From Brasilonema angustatum HA4187-MV1 (GTDB lineage: Bacteria > Cyanobacteriota > Cyanobacteriia > Cyanobacteriales > Nostocaceae), in NCBI GenBank assembly GCA_019359695.1, contig JAHHGV010000053.1, positions 1 to 52,822 of the forward strand: a stretch of 52,822 nt of DNA, in the 5' to 3' direction. The position numbers and the translations under genes were made by a program. This document shows positions 24,986-32,661 of this stretch, in pieces. The notes beneath the pieces were generated by a model. That model made no database searches. It was given only the letters and a program-made list of their open reading frames with translations, and had not been told where the DNA came from. Numbering within the stretch: position 1 is the first letter of the stretch; each line of letters opens with the position of its first letter.

Positions 24986-26278
24986 ATGAAAATTCTGATG
25001 TCCGCCTACTCGTGTGAACCAGGTAAGGGATCTGAACGCGGCGTGGGCTGGAATGTTGTTCGGGAAGTCGCTAAATATCACGAAGTTTGGGTTTTAACTC
25101 GATTTGACGAAAGTGGGGAAGCAATTGAAGCCGAGCTAGCTCGTAACCCAGTGCCTAACTTACACTTCGTATATTTCAATCTTCCCATATTCGGTAGTCT
25201 CTGGCGCTGGGGGTCAAGCGGTGCGATGCAAATCCACTACTATCTTTGGCAGATCCAAGCATACTTTGTAGCCCGCCGTCTACATCGTGAAATCGGCTTT
25301 GACATCATACAGCACGTAACTTTTGTCAAGTATTCAAATCCTAGCTTTCTTTCACTGCTGCCAGTTCCTTTTGTATGGGGACCTGTTGGTGGCGGCGAAT
25401 CAGCGCCAAAAGAGTTTTGGCGAGATTTTAGCTGGCGTGCAAAAACTTACGAAATTATCAGGGACTTTGTTCGCTTTTTAGGGGAACTCGATCCGTTTGT
25501 GCATCTGACTGCTAAAAAAAGTGCTGTCGTTAGCGCTACAACTGAGGATACGGCTAAGCGACTGTATAGAATGGGTGTAAGTAATGTGCAGGTTTTATCT
25601 GCAATAGGGCTGACGAAGGAAGAAATAGCCCATCTTGCTGAGTACGCGATGCCAGACGCTTTGCCAGTAAGGTTTATTAGCATTGGTAGACTGTTGCATT
25701 GGAAAGGGTTTCATCTAGGACTACGTGCTTTCGCCCAGGCAAACCTGCCTGATGCCGAGTACTGGATTTTGGGAGACGGTTCGGAACGCGATCGCCTTCA
25801 CACCCTTGCTCAAGATTTAGGAATTGCTCAACAGGTAAAGTTCTGGGGCGAGCTACCCCGTGAAGAGACTTTGGCAAAACTAGGCGAGTGCCATGTGTTA
25901 GTTCATCCCAGCTTACACGATTCTGGGGGGTTGGTGTGTATGGAGGCAATGGCAACAGGGCGTCCGGTCATTTGTCTGGACTTGGGAGGACCTGCTTTGC
26001 AAGTTACTGAGGAAACTGGCTTCAAAATTTCTGCAAATCATCCGGATCAGGCAGTCGATGACTTGTCTAAAGCAATGATTAGTTTCGCTAAAGATCCAGA
26101 ACTACGCCTACGTATGGGTCAAGCCGGACAGAAGTTAACCACAGAGGCTTTTAGTTGGCAAGTTAAGGGAGAACGTTTGGCTGAGGTTTATGAAGAAATT
26201 GTAGCTCGGAAAGAAAAAATAACGAAGCAGCCTGAATTGCGATTGCGCGGAACGCACACGCCAAAGGCGTATCGCTAA
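24986..26278 (+). CDS. Glycosyltransferase family 4 with repeat-derived C-terminus
   Basis: A 430-residue GT-B enzyme. MKILMSAYSCEPGKGSERGVGW at the N-terminus is typical of a cyanobacterial GT4 subgroup. RFISIGRLLHWKGFHLGLRAF near residue 232 starts the donor domain, and HPSLHDSGGLVCMEAMATGRPVI near 310 has the E-x7-E motif. The open frame extends upstream to 24932 into the IsrB right end, but the ATG at 24986 has GAGG 4-5 bases before it and gives the family N-terminus. The last dozen residues (LRLRGTHTPKAYR) come from a common intergenic repeat word, GCACACGCCAAAGGCGTATCG, so the original stop was probably overwritten. Confidence 0.9.
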   Translation: MKILMSAYSCEPGKGSERGVGWNVVREVAKYHEVWVLTRFDESGEAIEAELARNPVPNLHFVYFNLPIFGSLWRWGSSGAMQIHYYLWQIQAYFVARRLHREIGFDIIQHVTFVKYSNPSFLSLLPVPFVWGPVGGGESAPKEFWRDFSWRAKTYEIIRDFVRFLGELDPFVHLTAKKSAVVSATTEDTAKRLYRMGVSNVQVLSAIGLTKEEIAHLAEYAMPDALPVRFISIGRLLHWKGFHLGLRAFAQANLPDAEYWILGDGSERDRLHTLAQDLGIAQQVKFWGELPREETLAKLGECHVLVHPSLHDSGGLVCMEAMATGRPVICLDLGGPALQVTEETGFKISANHPDQAVDDLSKAMISFAKDPELRLRMGQAGQKLTTEAFSWQVKGERLAEVYEEIVARKEKITKQPELRLRGTHTPKAYR

Positions 26279-26311
26279 GTACATTCAAAGAAAGAAAAAT
26301 AACGCCCTAAT

Positions 26312-27439
26312 ATGCATATCCTAATTGCTGCTTTACACAGACCTACAAAACCAACTGGTGTTTGTAGACACGCTGCAAATCTTGCTAAATGTCTTGCAGA
26401 TAATGACAAAATTAGCAAAATTACTTTGGTGCTAGGAGTATGGCAAAAAGATTACTTTGAAACAGCTTTTTCTCTATCTTCCGAAAAAATTAAATTAGTG
26501 CTCGTCGATATTAAAAATAGCTCAGTTTATAGAAATATGTGGTTTTTATTTGGTCTCCCAAAAATCGCCAAACAACTCAATTCTGATATCGTGCATCTTT
26601 CATTTCCACTTCCCTTCATTCGCTCACTTTTTTCCTGTCCTGTCGTAGCCACTATTCATGACTTGTATCCTTATGAATACCCAGAGAATTTTGGCTATCC
26701 TAATGTTATCTTTAATAAGTTATTCTTGCAAGTATGTATAAATAATAGTGATGGGCTTTCTTGCGTTTCTAAAATCACTTTAAAATGCCTAAAAAAATAT
26801 TTTTATTATATTGAAAATAGCAAACAAAAAACGACTGTAGTTTATAACTACGTAGATTTTGGTAATGTAATTTCAAGAGTTTCAAATAGTATCAAGAATA
26901 GTATTGAAGCTCCGTTCTTGCTCTCTGTTGCTCAACATCGGAAGAATAAAAACCTAGATATATTAATACAAGCATATTCTCTCCTGCTCAAGCAGCATCA
27001 ACTAAAAGATTCAACTCAACTAATTATTGTTGGCAGTTATGGTCCAGAAACAGAGAATATTCAATCTTTAATTCAAGCGCTTGACCTCCAAAAACAGGTC
27101 ATTTTGCTTTCCTCTATTGAAGATGAAGAACTATGCTGGCTATACAAAAACTGCGAGCTTTTCGTTATTCCATCATCTACCGAAGGGTTCTGTTTTCCCT
27201 TGGTGGAAGCATTATCCTTTTCATGTAAGGTAGTTTGTTCAGATATTCCCATCCTTCGAGAAGTTGGCTCCTCAACCTGTCACTACTTTGATTTAAAGCA
27301 TGATCCTGTCAAAAATCTTTCAGAAGGCATGGTTTCTACTCTCTCTCAACCTTCTACCGACACTTCATTCATGGATTCACGCTTTTTGAAACCAAATATA
27401 GCCCAGCAGTATTTAGACTTATACAATTCAATAAGATGA
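26312..27439 (+). CDS. Glycosyltransferase family 4
   Basis: A 375-residue GT-B enzyme. TGVCRHAANLAKCLADND near residue 15 corresponds to the acceptor-binding loop, VVATIHDLYPYEYPENFG near 110 is the HD motif, and FLLSVAQHRKNKNLDILIQAY near 202 starts the donor domain. PSSTEGFCFPLVEALSFSCKVVCSDIP near 287-313 holds the E-x7-E motif. Base composition is more AT-rich than in the flanking glycosyltransferase genes, which may point to a separate origin. It is the last glycosyltransferase before the polymerase/ligase-like gene. The 292 bp that follow are AT-rich and show no feature. Confidence 0.9.
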   Translation: MHILIAALHRPTKPTGVCRHAANLAKCLADNDKISKITLVLGVWQKDYFETAFSLSSEKIKLVLVDIKNSSVYRNMWFLFGLPKIAKQLNSDIVHLSFPLPFIRSLFSCPVVATIHDLYPYEYPENFGYPNVIFNKLFLQVCINNSDGLSCVSKITLKCLKKYFYYIENSKQKTTVVYNYVDFGNVISRVSNSIKNSIEAPFLLSVAQHRKNKNLDILIQAYSLLLKQHQLKDSTQLIIVGSYGPETENIQSLIQALDLQKQVILLSSIEDEELCWLYKNCELFVIPSSTEGFCFPLVEALSFSCKVVCSDIPILREVGSSTCHYFDLKHDPVKNLSEGMVSTLSQPSTDTSFMDSRFLKPNIAQQYLDLYNSIR

Positions 27440-27731
27440 TTGAACTCTTGCACTTGACTTGTTATTGGTGTTTTTGGAGCGTTCCGTACCCCAAAAAAGA
27501 CTAGAGGTAATATCCAAAATGGCTTAGATTTATTTCCTCAATATATTTGAGTATGTAAACAGATAGATACTTCCAAAAAATTAGCTTATTAAATATCTAC
27601 AGTTAATAGCAAGAGTTTCGGGTAAAGTATAATTAATTTCCACTCCTATGTCTATTAATAATAGGGAACACAATTTCAAGATTTTTAGTCTGGTTATATT
27701 TGTAACAAGGTCATTATTTTAAGTTTAAAAT

Positions 27732-29141
27732 ATGTCCGTGAACCGTGATCCATCAATTCGACCAAAGCAGGGAATAATTAGAAATTCAACATTGTTCCTT
27801 CTAGGGTTTGCTACTGCTTTTTTTCCTCGCTTACTGTCAAGCTATGGTGCTCCCTCAGCAATCAATTTTGTTCATTTTCTAGTGATACCAACGGTTGTTG
27901 GAATAGCGATATTTACAACTGAGCTTAAAGATCGTAAGCAGATTGCAATGATTGGAGAACTGGTTTTCGGAATAGGGATACTGCTTGCATGCATGACTGC
28001 CAGTGCTCTGCTCAATCAGGCAGGTATTATAAATGTTTTTGTAGACCTGATATTGCTAGCGGAACCCTTCATATTTTTACTAGCTATAATGGCTGTTCCT
28101 GTAGGCAGTAAAAATATAACAAAAATTAAACATTGGTTATTCGGATTCGCCCTATTTAATTTGCTATTAGCCCTTGCTCAGTCGATTCTCCTCCCTCTTG
28201 GAATTTACCCGAAACCACAAGGAGGAACCATACAAGACAACATTGTAGGTGTGTTTGGGGGAGGAGGAGGAAATGCAGGCAATTATGTGTCTTGCACGAT
28301 TTCGCTATATTTCGCCTTATATTCTTTTAACATTTTCAAGACGGTTCCTCTCTGGGTTAAAATCGCTGGATTATTAGCTACCGTGTATCAAATACAGGTT
28401 TCCGATTCCAAACAAGTGTTTCTCGCCATTATGGGAGGGTGGCTCATTTTAGTTATCGTCAAATCGAAAGATCTGAGAAAATTATTATTGTATCTGATCC
28501 CTTTTATTTTGATAGTTGCCCTATTTTTCTGGGCTATAAAAAATCTAGATCTTGAATTTTTGGCAGCCTATAAAAACTGGCTTGATCGAGATATCTGGGG
28601 ACTAGACGGGGAAGCTGCTCGAATCAAGCTGACAGCATTTCGACTCATTCCCTCTTATTATAAAACGCCATTGAACTGGTTGTTGGGTCTGGGTCCAGGT
28701 CACACAGCCGGTCGTTTAGGAGGATGGGTACTGCGAGATTACGCGAAGATGCTAATGCCTCTAGGTGCTACTGTTCATCCTGTAAGTGCTGATATTTGGC
28801 AGGCCATCAACGCTAGCTACCTTCCGCAAGAGTCTACTGTATACTTCCCACTATTTACATGGGCAGGGATCTGGGGAGATTTAGGATTCGCCGGCTTGGG
28901 AGCCTACTTATACCTTTGCTCTATTGTGTGGCGCAGGATTTGTGCGGATGACTTTAGCAAGTTTTTGCTACTTTCCACTGCCGTTTTTGGGTTGATCCTG
29001 ACTCAGATGGAGGAACCGGGACACATGCTTACGGTAGCGTGTTTGCTCGGTTTACAATGGCATGAAAGGCAGTTGAGAGTGCGATCGCGTTATCATCCCG
29101 CACACCCAACCGATGCAGACACTCGGGTACAAATAAGCTAA
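27732..29141 (+). CDS. O-antigen polymerase/ligase-like membrane protein
   Basis: A 469-residue hydrophobic protein with about 10-12 predicted membrane segments and a large loop around residues 310-370. That loop contains LNWLLGLGPGHTAGRLGGWVLRDYAK, the position of the periplasmic loop in Wzy and WaaL proteins. Such proteins polymerise repeat units or join them to lipid A-core or another acceptor. A glycine run (VFGGGGGNAGNYVS) precedes the sixth segment. Because the locus also has an ABC exporter, ligase rather than polymerase is possible; sequence alone does not separate these. It ends the plus-strand locus. A HIP1 octamer lies near its 3' end. Confidence 0.75.
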   Translation: MSVNRDPSIRPKQGIIRNSTLFLLGFATAFFPRLLSSYGAPSAINFVHFLVIPTVVGIAIFTTELKDRKQIAMIGELVFGIGILLACMTASALLNQAGIINVFVDLILLAEPFIFLLAIMAVPVGSKNITKIKHWLFGFALFNLLLALAQSILLPLGIYPKPQGGTIQDNIVGVFGGGGGNAGNYVSCTISLYFALYSFNIFKTVPLWVKIAGLLATVYQIQVSDSKQVFLAIMGGWLILVIVKSKDLRKLLLYLIPFILIVALFFWAIKNLDLEFLAAYKNWLDRDIWGLDGEAARIKLTAFRLIPSYYKTPLNWLLGLGPGHTAGRLGGWVLRDYAKMLMPLGATVHPVSADIWQAINASYLPQESTVYFPLFTWAGIWGDLGFAGLGAYLYLCSIVWRRICADDFSKFLLLSTAVFGLILTQMEEPGHMLTVACLLGLQWHERQLRVRSRYHPAHPTDADTRVQIS

Positions 29142-29156
29142 AGCTAGCAACTTGGG

Positions 29157-29336
29157 TTAGTAGTTAGTAGAAACACTGCCTTGTTTCAGGTTCTTCACTT
29201 GCGCTAGATGTTTTTCCGTGTAAATCCTCTGATTCCCTAAGGTTCTTTCTGGTATCACTCGATTCTCACTTTCCCATCTACGCAAAGTAGATGTAGAAAC
29301 ACCTATTAGTTTTGCAAATTCTCCTACCTTCCACAT
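29157..29336 (-). pseudogene. IS607-family TnpA fragment: MerR-like helix-turn-helix domain only
   Basis: A 59-codon frame on the minus strand encodes MWKVGEFAKLIGVSTSTLRR and continues with WESENRVIPERTLGNQRIY. This is the DNA-binding N-terminus of the serine recombinase of IS607 elements. The catalytic recombinase domain, normally another 130 residues, is absent: the frame stops after KNLKQGSVSTNY. It is therefore a truncated transposase or a stand-alone regulator derived from one. A 35-base palindrome lies immediately upstream. It sits between the converging polysaccharide and lasso-peptide gene sets. Confidence 0.75.
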
Positions 29337-29340
29337 CCAA

Positions 29341-29375
29341 AAACTTACTCATACTAAAGAAGTACAAGTAAGTTT
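29341..29375. promoter_or_regulatory. Palindrome upstream of the IS607 TnpA fragment (operator or element end)
   Basis: AAACTTACT (29341-29349) pairs with AGTAAGTTT (29367-29375), and TACT pairs with AGTA inside, leaving a 5-base loop. It lies 4 bases upstream of the ATG of the minus-strand HTH fragment, so it could be its operator or the remains of the element's left end. Confidence 0.6.
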
Positions 29376-29409
29376 AACAAACTTTTTTGCTATTTAATTT
29401 AGCTCTGTT

Positions 29410-30552
29410 TTATTTTTCGCCACTCTTCAACCAGTGGAAAAAAGATTGGATGTAAAGAACTTTATCTTGCAAGCGTTCCCTCACCTGAATATGGTAGAGA
29501 GTTCTGCCCATAAATCTATCTGAAGTCCTGACTGGATCAAAAAGTTGATTGTAAACCTGGGGGACGATCGCACTTACCATCGGTTCAGCTTTCACCTGCT
29601 GCCAAATTTCTGTTGGTAAGACAACTCCTAAAAGATCATGTGCCAAGAAAAGCCCCAAAAACAGCATCCGTCTACAGCCAAATGCGCTAGCTTGTTTGAG
29701 GACTTTTTCCCAATTTAGATCCGGGTGTTTGTGAACGAGTGTAGCAATATCGCACAGCCATGATAGCCTTTCCCACATATGTCTAGACCCATGTACGCAT
29801 AAAATTGGTAGCCAATCTTCTAGAGGCAGGTAGGATAGAGTTGTGCCAGCCAATGAGAATGGTTCCAAGTCTTGCCACAAGTGTTTAGGTTCAATGGGAG
29901 TGATGTACTTTGGTGCAATTCGCCAATGAATTTCTAGAAAAATTTCCTTTTCATCATGAATAAAGTCATAGGTATGCTCAGTTTTTGCTTGCAGATAGGC
30001 AATTTCTTCTGCATAAGTCATTTCAATATTGGGTCGATATCCTTGATCAAGCAGTAGTTTCTTAACTGCAAAAATATCTTGCACTTCGACAATAATATCT
30101 AAATCACCAAATTGCCGCAAAGCTACATCACCGTATATTAAGGTAGCCAAAACTGGCCCTTTGTAAGGTACTGCTACAATCCCTTGGTCCTTCAAAAGAT
30201 CCAAGAGTTTGACGAGTTCTCCAGTCAAAAACAAGTTACGCCCAGCGAGCGTGTGGAAAAGGGTGCGGAGTTGATTTAGAGCAAACTCTGGTACGATCTT
30301 AGGACACATGGTGTTGAGGCGAGTGTACAGCAGAGATATTACACCGTGTCCATATGCTGTTTGAATTAGGTATTCCCAGTCAATGTTTTCTTTAACCAAA
30401 GCTTTGATGCGTTCGCCCCCTTGGAGCAGCTCCTCCGGAGCATCGCTAATAGCATCATCAACCTGTGGGCGCACGCAACAAAGAAGTAGCTCTATCTCCA
30501 AACAGATTTTTTTTTCTGAAATCCAGGTATTTTGTTTAGATATAGTTTGCAT
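29410..30552 (-). CDS. Nucleotidyltransferase-fold protein of the lasso-peptide type (NTP_transf_5)
   Basis: A 380-residue protein with the polymerase-beta-like signature VPYKGPVLATLIYGDVALRQ followed by FGDLDIIV near residue 145, where the GD and DLD acidic residues would bind metal. HWRIAPKY and RLSWLCDIATLVHKHPDLNW match the family called 'uncharacterised nucleotidyltransferase'. Homologues sit in lasso clusters of the paeninodin/pseudomycoidin kind, where one is linked to adding sugars to a phosphorylated peptide. It is the last gene of the minus-strand cluster. Near its N-terminus, SDAPEELLQGGER is encoded by a palindromic repeat (GCTCCGGAGGAGC), probably an in-frame insertion. Function here is inferred from context. 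Confidence 0.75.
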   Translation of the reverse strand: MQTISKQNTWISEKKICLEIELLLCCVRPQVDDAISDAPEELLQGGERIKALVKENIDWEYLIQTAYGHGVISLLYTRLNTMCPKIVPEFALNQLRTLFHTLAGRNLFLTGELVKLLDLLKDQGIVAVPYKGPVLATLIYGDVALRQFGDLDIIVEVQDIFAVKKLLLDQGYRPNIEMTYAEEIAYLQAKTEHTYDFIHDEKEIFLEIHWRIAPKYITPIEPKHLWQDLEPFSLAGTTLSYLPLEDWLPILCVHGSRHMWERLSWLCDIATLVHKHPDLNWEKVLKQASAFGCRRMLFLGLFLAHDLLGVVLPTEIWQQVKAEPMVSAIVPQVYNQLFDPVRTSDRFMGRTLYHIQVRERLQDKVLYIQSFFHWLKSGEK

Positions 30553-30644
30553 TTTTGTTAATTAATGTAATTAATGTTCATTTTTTATATTCAGCCTGCT
30601 ATCGATGACCTTTCTGGTACTTCCGCAGGCTATGACTTCAGTAA

Positions 30645-31271
30645 TTATTTTTTGTCTCCCATTATTAGGTAACTGCCATAAATATGCAGATAAGGAAAAT
30701 GATTGCCAAGATACCGTGTCACCTTACCACTGCCACACACTCTAATGTGGCAATACCCCATCATCTTCAGCTTCAACTTCAAGGCATCATGAAAATGCTG
30801 GGAAACATGGCTAGTGTCATCTAAAACGCTTTCTCCACGAATTTTCTTCTTTATGTCTAAAGGATTAGGGGTTGTAAGCATAAATCTGCCGCCAACTTTC
30901 AAAACCCGAAAGATTTCCGCAAGCGTCTTGTCAACGTCCATTGGGTATATGTGTTCAATAAATTCTCCAGCAACAACGACATCGAACGTACGGTCATCAC
31001 AAGGAATTTCTGTTGATAATCCGTAAATGCCTCGTTCATATGCTTGAGGTAGCCTATCCAACCTATCCTTGACGCAATCTAGCCCAAAAATTTGCAGACT
31101 TTTATTGAGACTTTTTAATACTTGACCACCTCTTCCAGTATTGCATCCTATATCAAGTACAGTAAGGATATTCATAGGAAAAAAGCGATAAAACTGGCGG
31201 TAGCGTTTCTCTGTGAAAGGGTCGGTCTCGCTAACGATTTGTTGTGCATTTAATTCTTCATATGTAACCAT
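30645..31271 (-). CDS. Class I SAM-dependent methyltransferase
   Basis: A 208-residue enzyme: LTVLDIGCNTGRGGQVLKSLN near residue 32 is motif I, IFGLDCVKDRLDRLP carries the acidic loop, and FDVVVAGEFIEHIYPMDVD near 100 and LKVGGRFMLTTPNP near 125 complete the SAM site. The ATG at 31271 is preceded by GGAGG with 8 bases spacing. A longer frame from a TTG at 31286 overlaps that site and is less likely. It lies between the phosphoribosyltransferase fusion and the nucleotidyltransferase, so it may methylate the lasso peptide or an attached sugar. It could also belong to the neighbouring polysaccharide locus. Confidence 0.83.
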   Translation of the reverse strand: MVTYEELNAQQIVSETDPFTEKRYRQFYRFFPMNILTVLDIGCNTGRGGQVLKSLNKSLQIFGLDCVKDRLDRLPQAYERGIYGLSTEIPCDDRTFDVVVAGEFIEHIYPMDVDKTLAEIFRVLKVGGRFMLTTPNPLDIKKKIRGESVLDDTSHVSQHFHDALKLKLKMMGYCHIRVCGSGKVTRYLGNHFPYLHIYGSYLIMGDKK

Positions 31272-31424
31272 CTTTACATCCTCCAATTAGTAATTGACAG
31301 CAAACCAGGGGTTTATTTGATTACTTTTAATTTGTCAATCAGTGACATCAGAAAGTAAAGCAATGTCTGATGACAAGCCGCGTCGCGTTTACACATTTGT
31401 AAATTGCGACACACTTTTTCAGAG

Positions 31425-32654
31425 CTAGCGATCGCATTTAACCAGCAAACCCTGAGCGTACAACTCATCTATAAATGTCTCCACATCACACCGGAGTGTG
31501 GTTTCCTCAACGTCGTAGCTGCTTAATACTGACATGACAACTTCTTCTATATCGCCATGCTCAACAACCGCTTGCCAAATATCAGCAGCTACACCAGTCA
31601 AGCAAAAGCTTTCTTGAGTTGCCAAATTACCAATTACAATCTGTCCCTCATACTCTCCAAAGATGACTTGTGATTCTGGTTGAATGAGTCCTTTACTCTC
31701 CGGCTGAATCTGGATAATTGGAGGTTCAGTAGCAGCTTTGAGTCGATTTTTTAAGCAGATTTCTGGAGGAATCAAAAGCCAGCAACCCTCTATCCTTTCA
31801 GTCACAGGGTTCCAAAAAAAGCGATCTGGCTCATTCCAACTGAAACAGACATGGTCAGTTTTTCCAACCCAATAGCGGAAACCGCTGAGGTTGAAGAGCG
31901 AGTGTTTCTGCCAAGCTTGGTAATCATCGCCCAACTCTTCAGGTGCGTAGTCATAAACATCCTGTGCACTCACACAAGCGAGGACGCGAGGTTCACTAGT
32001 TGCGATGCACGAACGTAGCTCCGGATGAGAGTACAGATGGGCAAAAATGACCTTCTGCGGGGAGTGGGATTGCAAAAATCCGTATAACCGCGAACCAGTA
32101 TACACGCAGTCATCCACAACTACCCAAGGTACATCCGGCGATTGAGGTGGCTGCAATTGCTCGCTCGTTAGTCCTAAACAATAAGCCAGCATTCCCAGTA
32201 CAATCTGTCCCCCGCGAGGAATGGCAGTGAAGTGAAAGCGTTTCAGTTCCTGATGACCAAAGCGATCAATTAACTGACAAGCCAAGCGCTGACAATCCAG
32301 TTCAGCTTGACGATAGCTGACATAGCGCATCTGAGCTAGATCCCGATTTAAGTTTTGCAACTGTGTCCCAATTCGGAATTTAGCAACTTCATCAAAGCAG
32401 CCCAACACCGCTAGTACAGGTTGGGGAGTCGGTCGAGCAATCAATACACTTGGAGGCATTTCTGCCCAACTAGGACTGCTGGTAATGGCTTGACTTAACC
32501 TACACAATGCCTCAGCAGGTTCAGCTATTTGGAGTTCACGACTATAGTGAGCTAAAGATTCGGCAGCAATTGGAATGCTATAGATTTTCGGCAACTGAGC
32601 CGCCGGGGAAAGTGATTGTGTTTTACTAGCTTGAGAGAGGGTTTCTTGCCACAT
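31425..32654 (-). CDS. Phosphoribosyltransferase fused to a C-terminal RRE (PqqD-like) domain
   Basis: A two-domain protein of 409 residues. The front part contains a type I PRTase core: FTAIPRGGQIVLGMLAY near residue 143 and the PRPP-binding loop WVVVDDCVYTGSRLYGF near 177-193 (DD-x3-TG). The last 80 residues read GEYEGQIVIGNLATQESFCL, then TGVAADIWQAVVEHGDIEEV and a final IDELYAQGLLV, the PqqD/RiPP recognition element fold. The fusion would bring a leader peptide to a phosphoribosyl-transferring site. I chose the ATG at 32654, just after the exporter stop; an in-frame ATG at 32702 would overlap the exporter gene by 41 bases. I know of no described member with this architecture in a lasso cluster; the substrate is unknown. 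Confidence 0.8.
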   Translation of the reverse strand: MWQETLSQASKTQSLSPAAQLPKIYSIPIAAESLAHYSRELQIAEPAEALCRLSQAITSSPSWAEMPPSVLIARPTPQPVLAVLGCFDEVAKFRIGTQLQNLNRDLAQMRYVSYRQAELDCQRLACQLIDRFGHQELKRFHFTAIPRGGQIVLGMLAYCLGLTSEQLQPPQSPDVPWVVVDDCVYTGSRLYGFLQSHSPQKVIFAHLYSHPELRSCIATSEPRVLACVSAQDVYDYAPEELGDDYQAWQKHSLFNLSGFRYWVGKTDHVCFSWNEPDRFFWNPVTERIEGCWLLIPPEICLKNRLKAATEPPIIQIQPESKGLIQPESQVIFGEYEGQIVIGNLATQESFCLTGVAADIWQAVVEHGDIEEVVMSVLSSYDVEETTLRCDVETFIDELYAQGLLVKCDR

Positions 32655-32661
32655 AGAGTCT

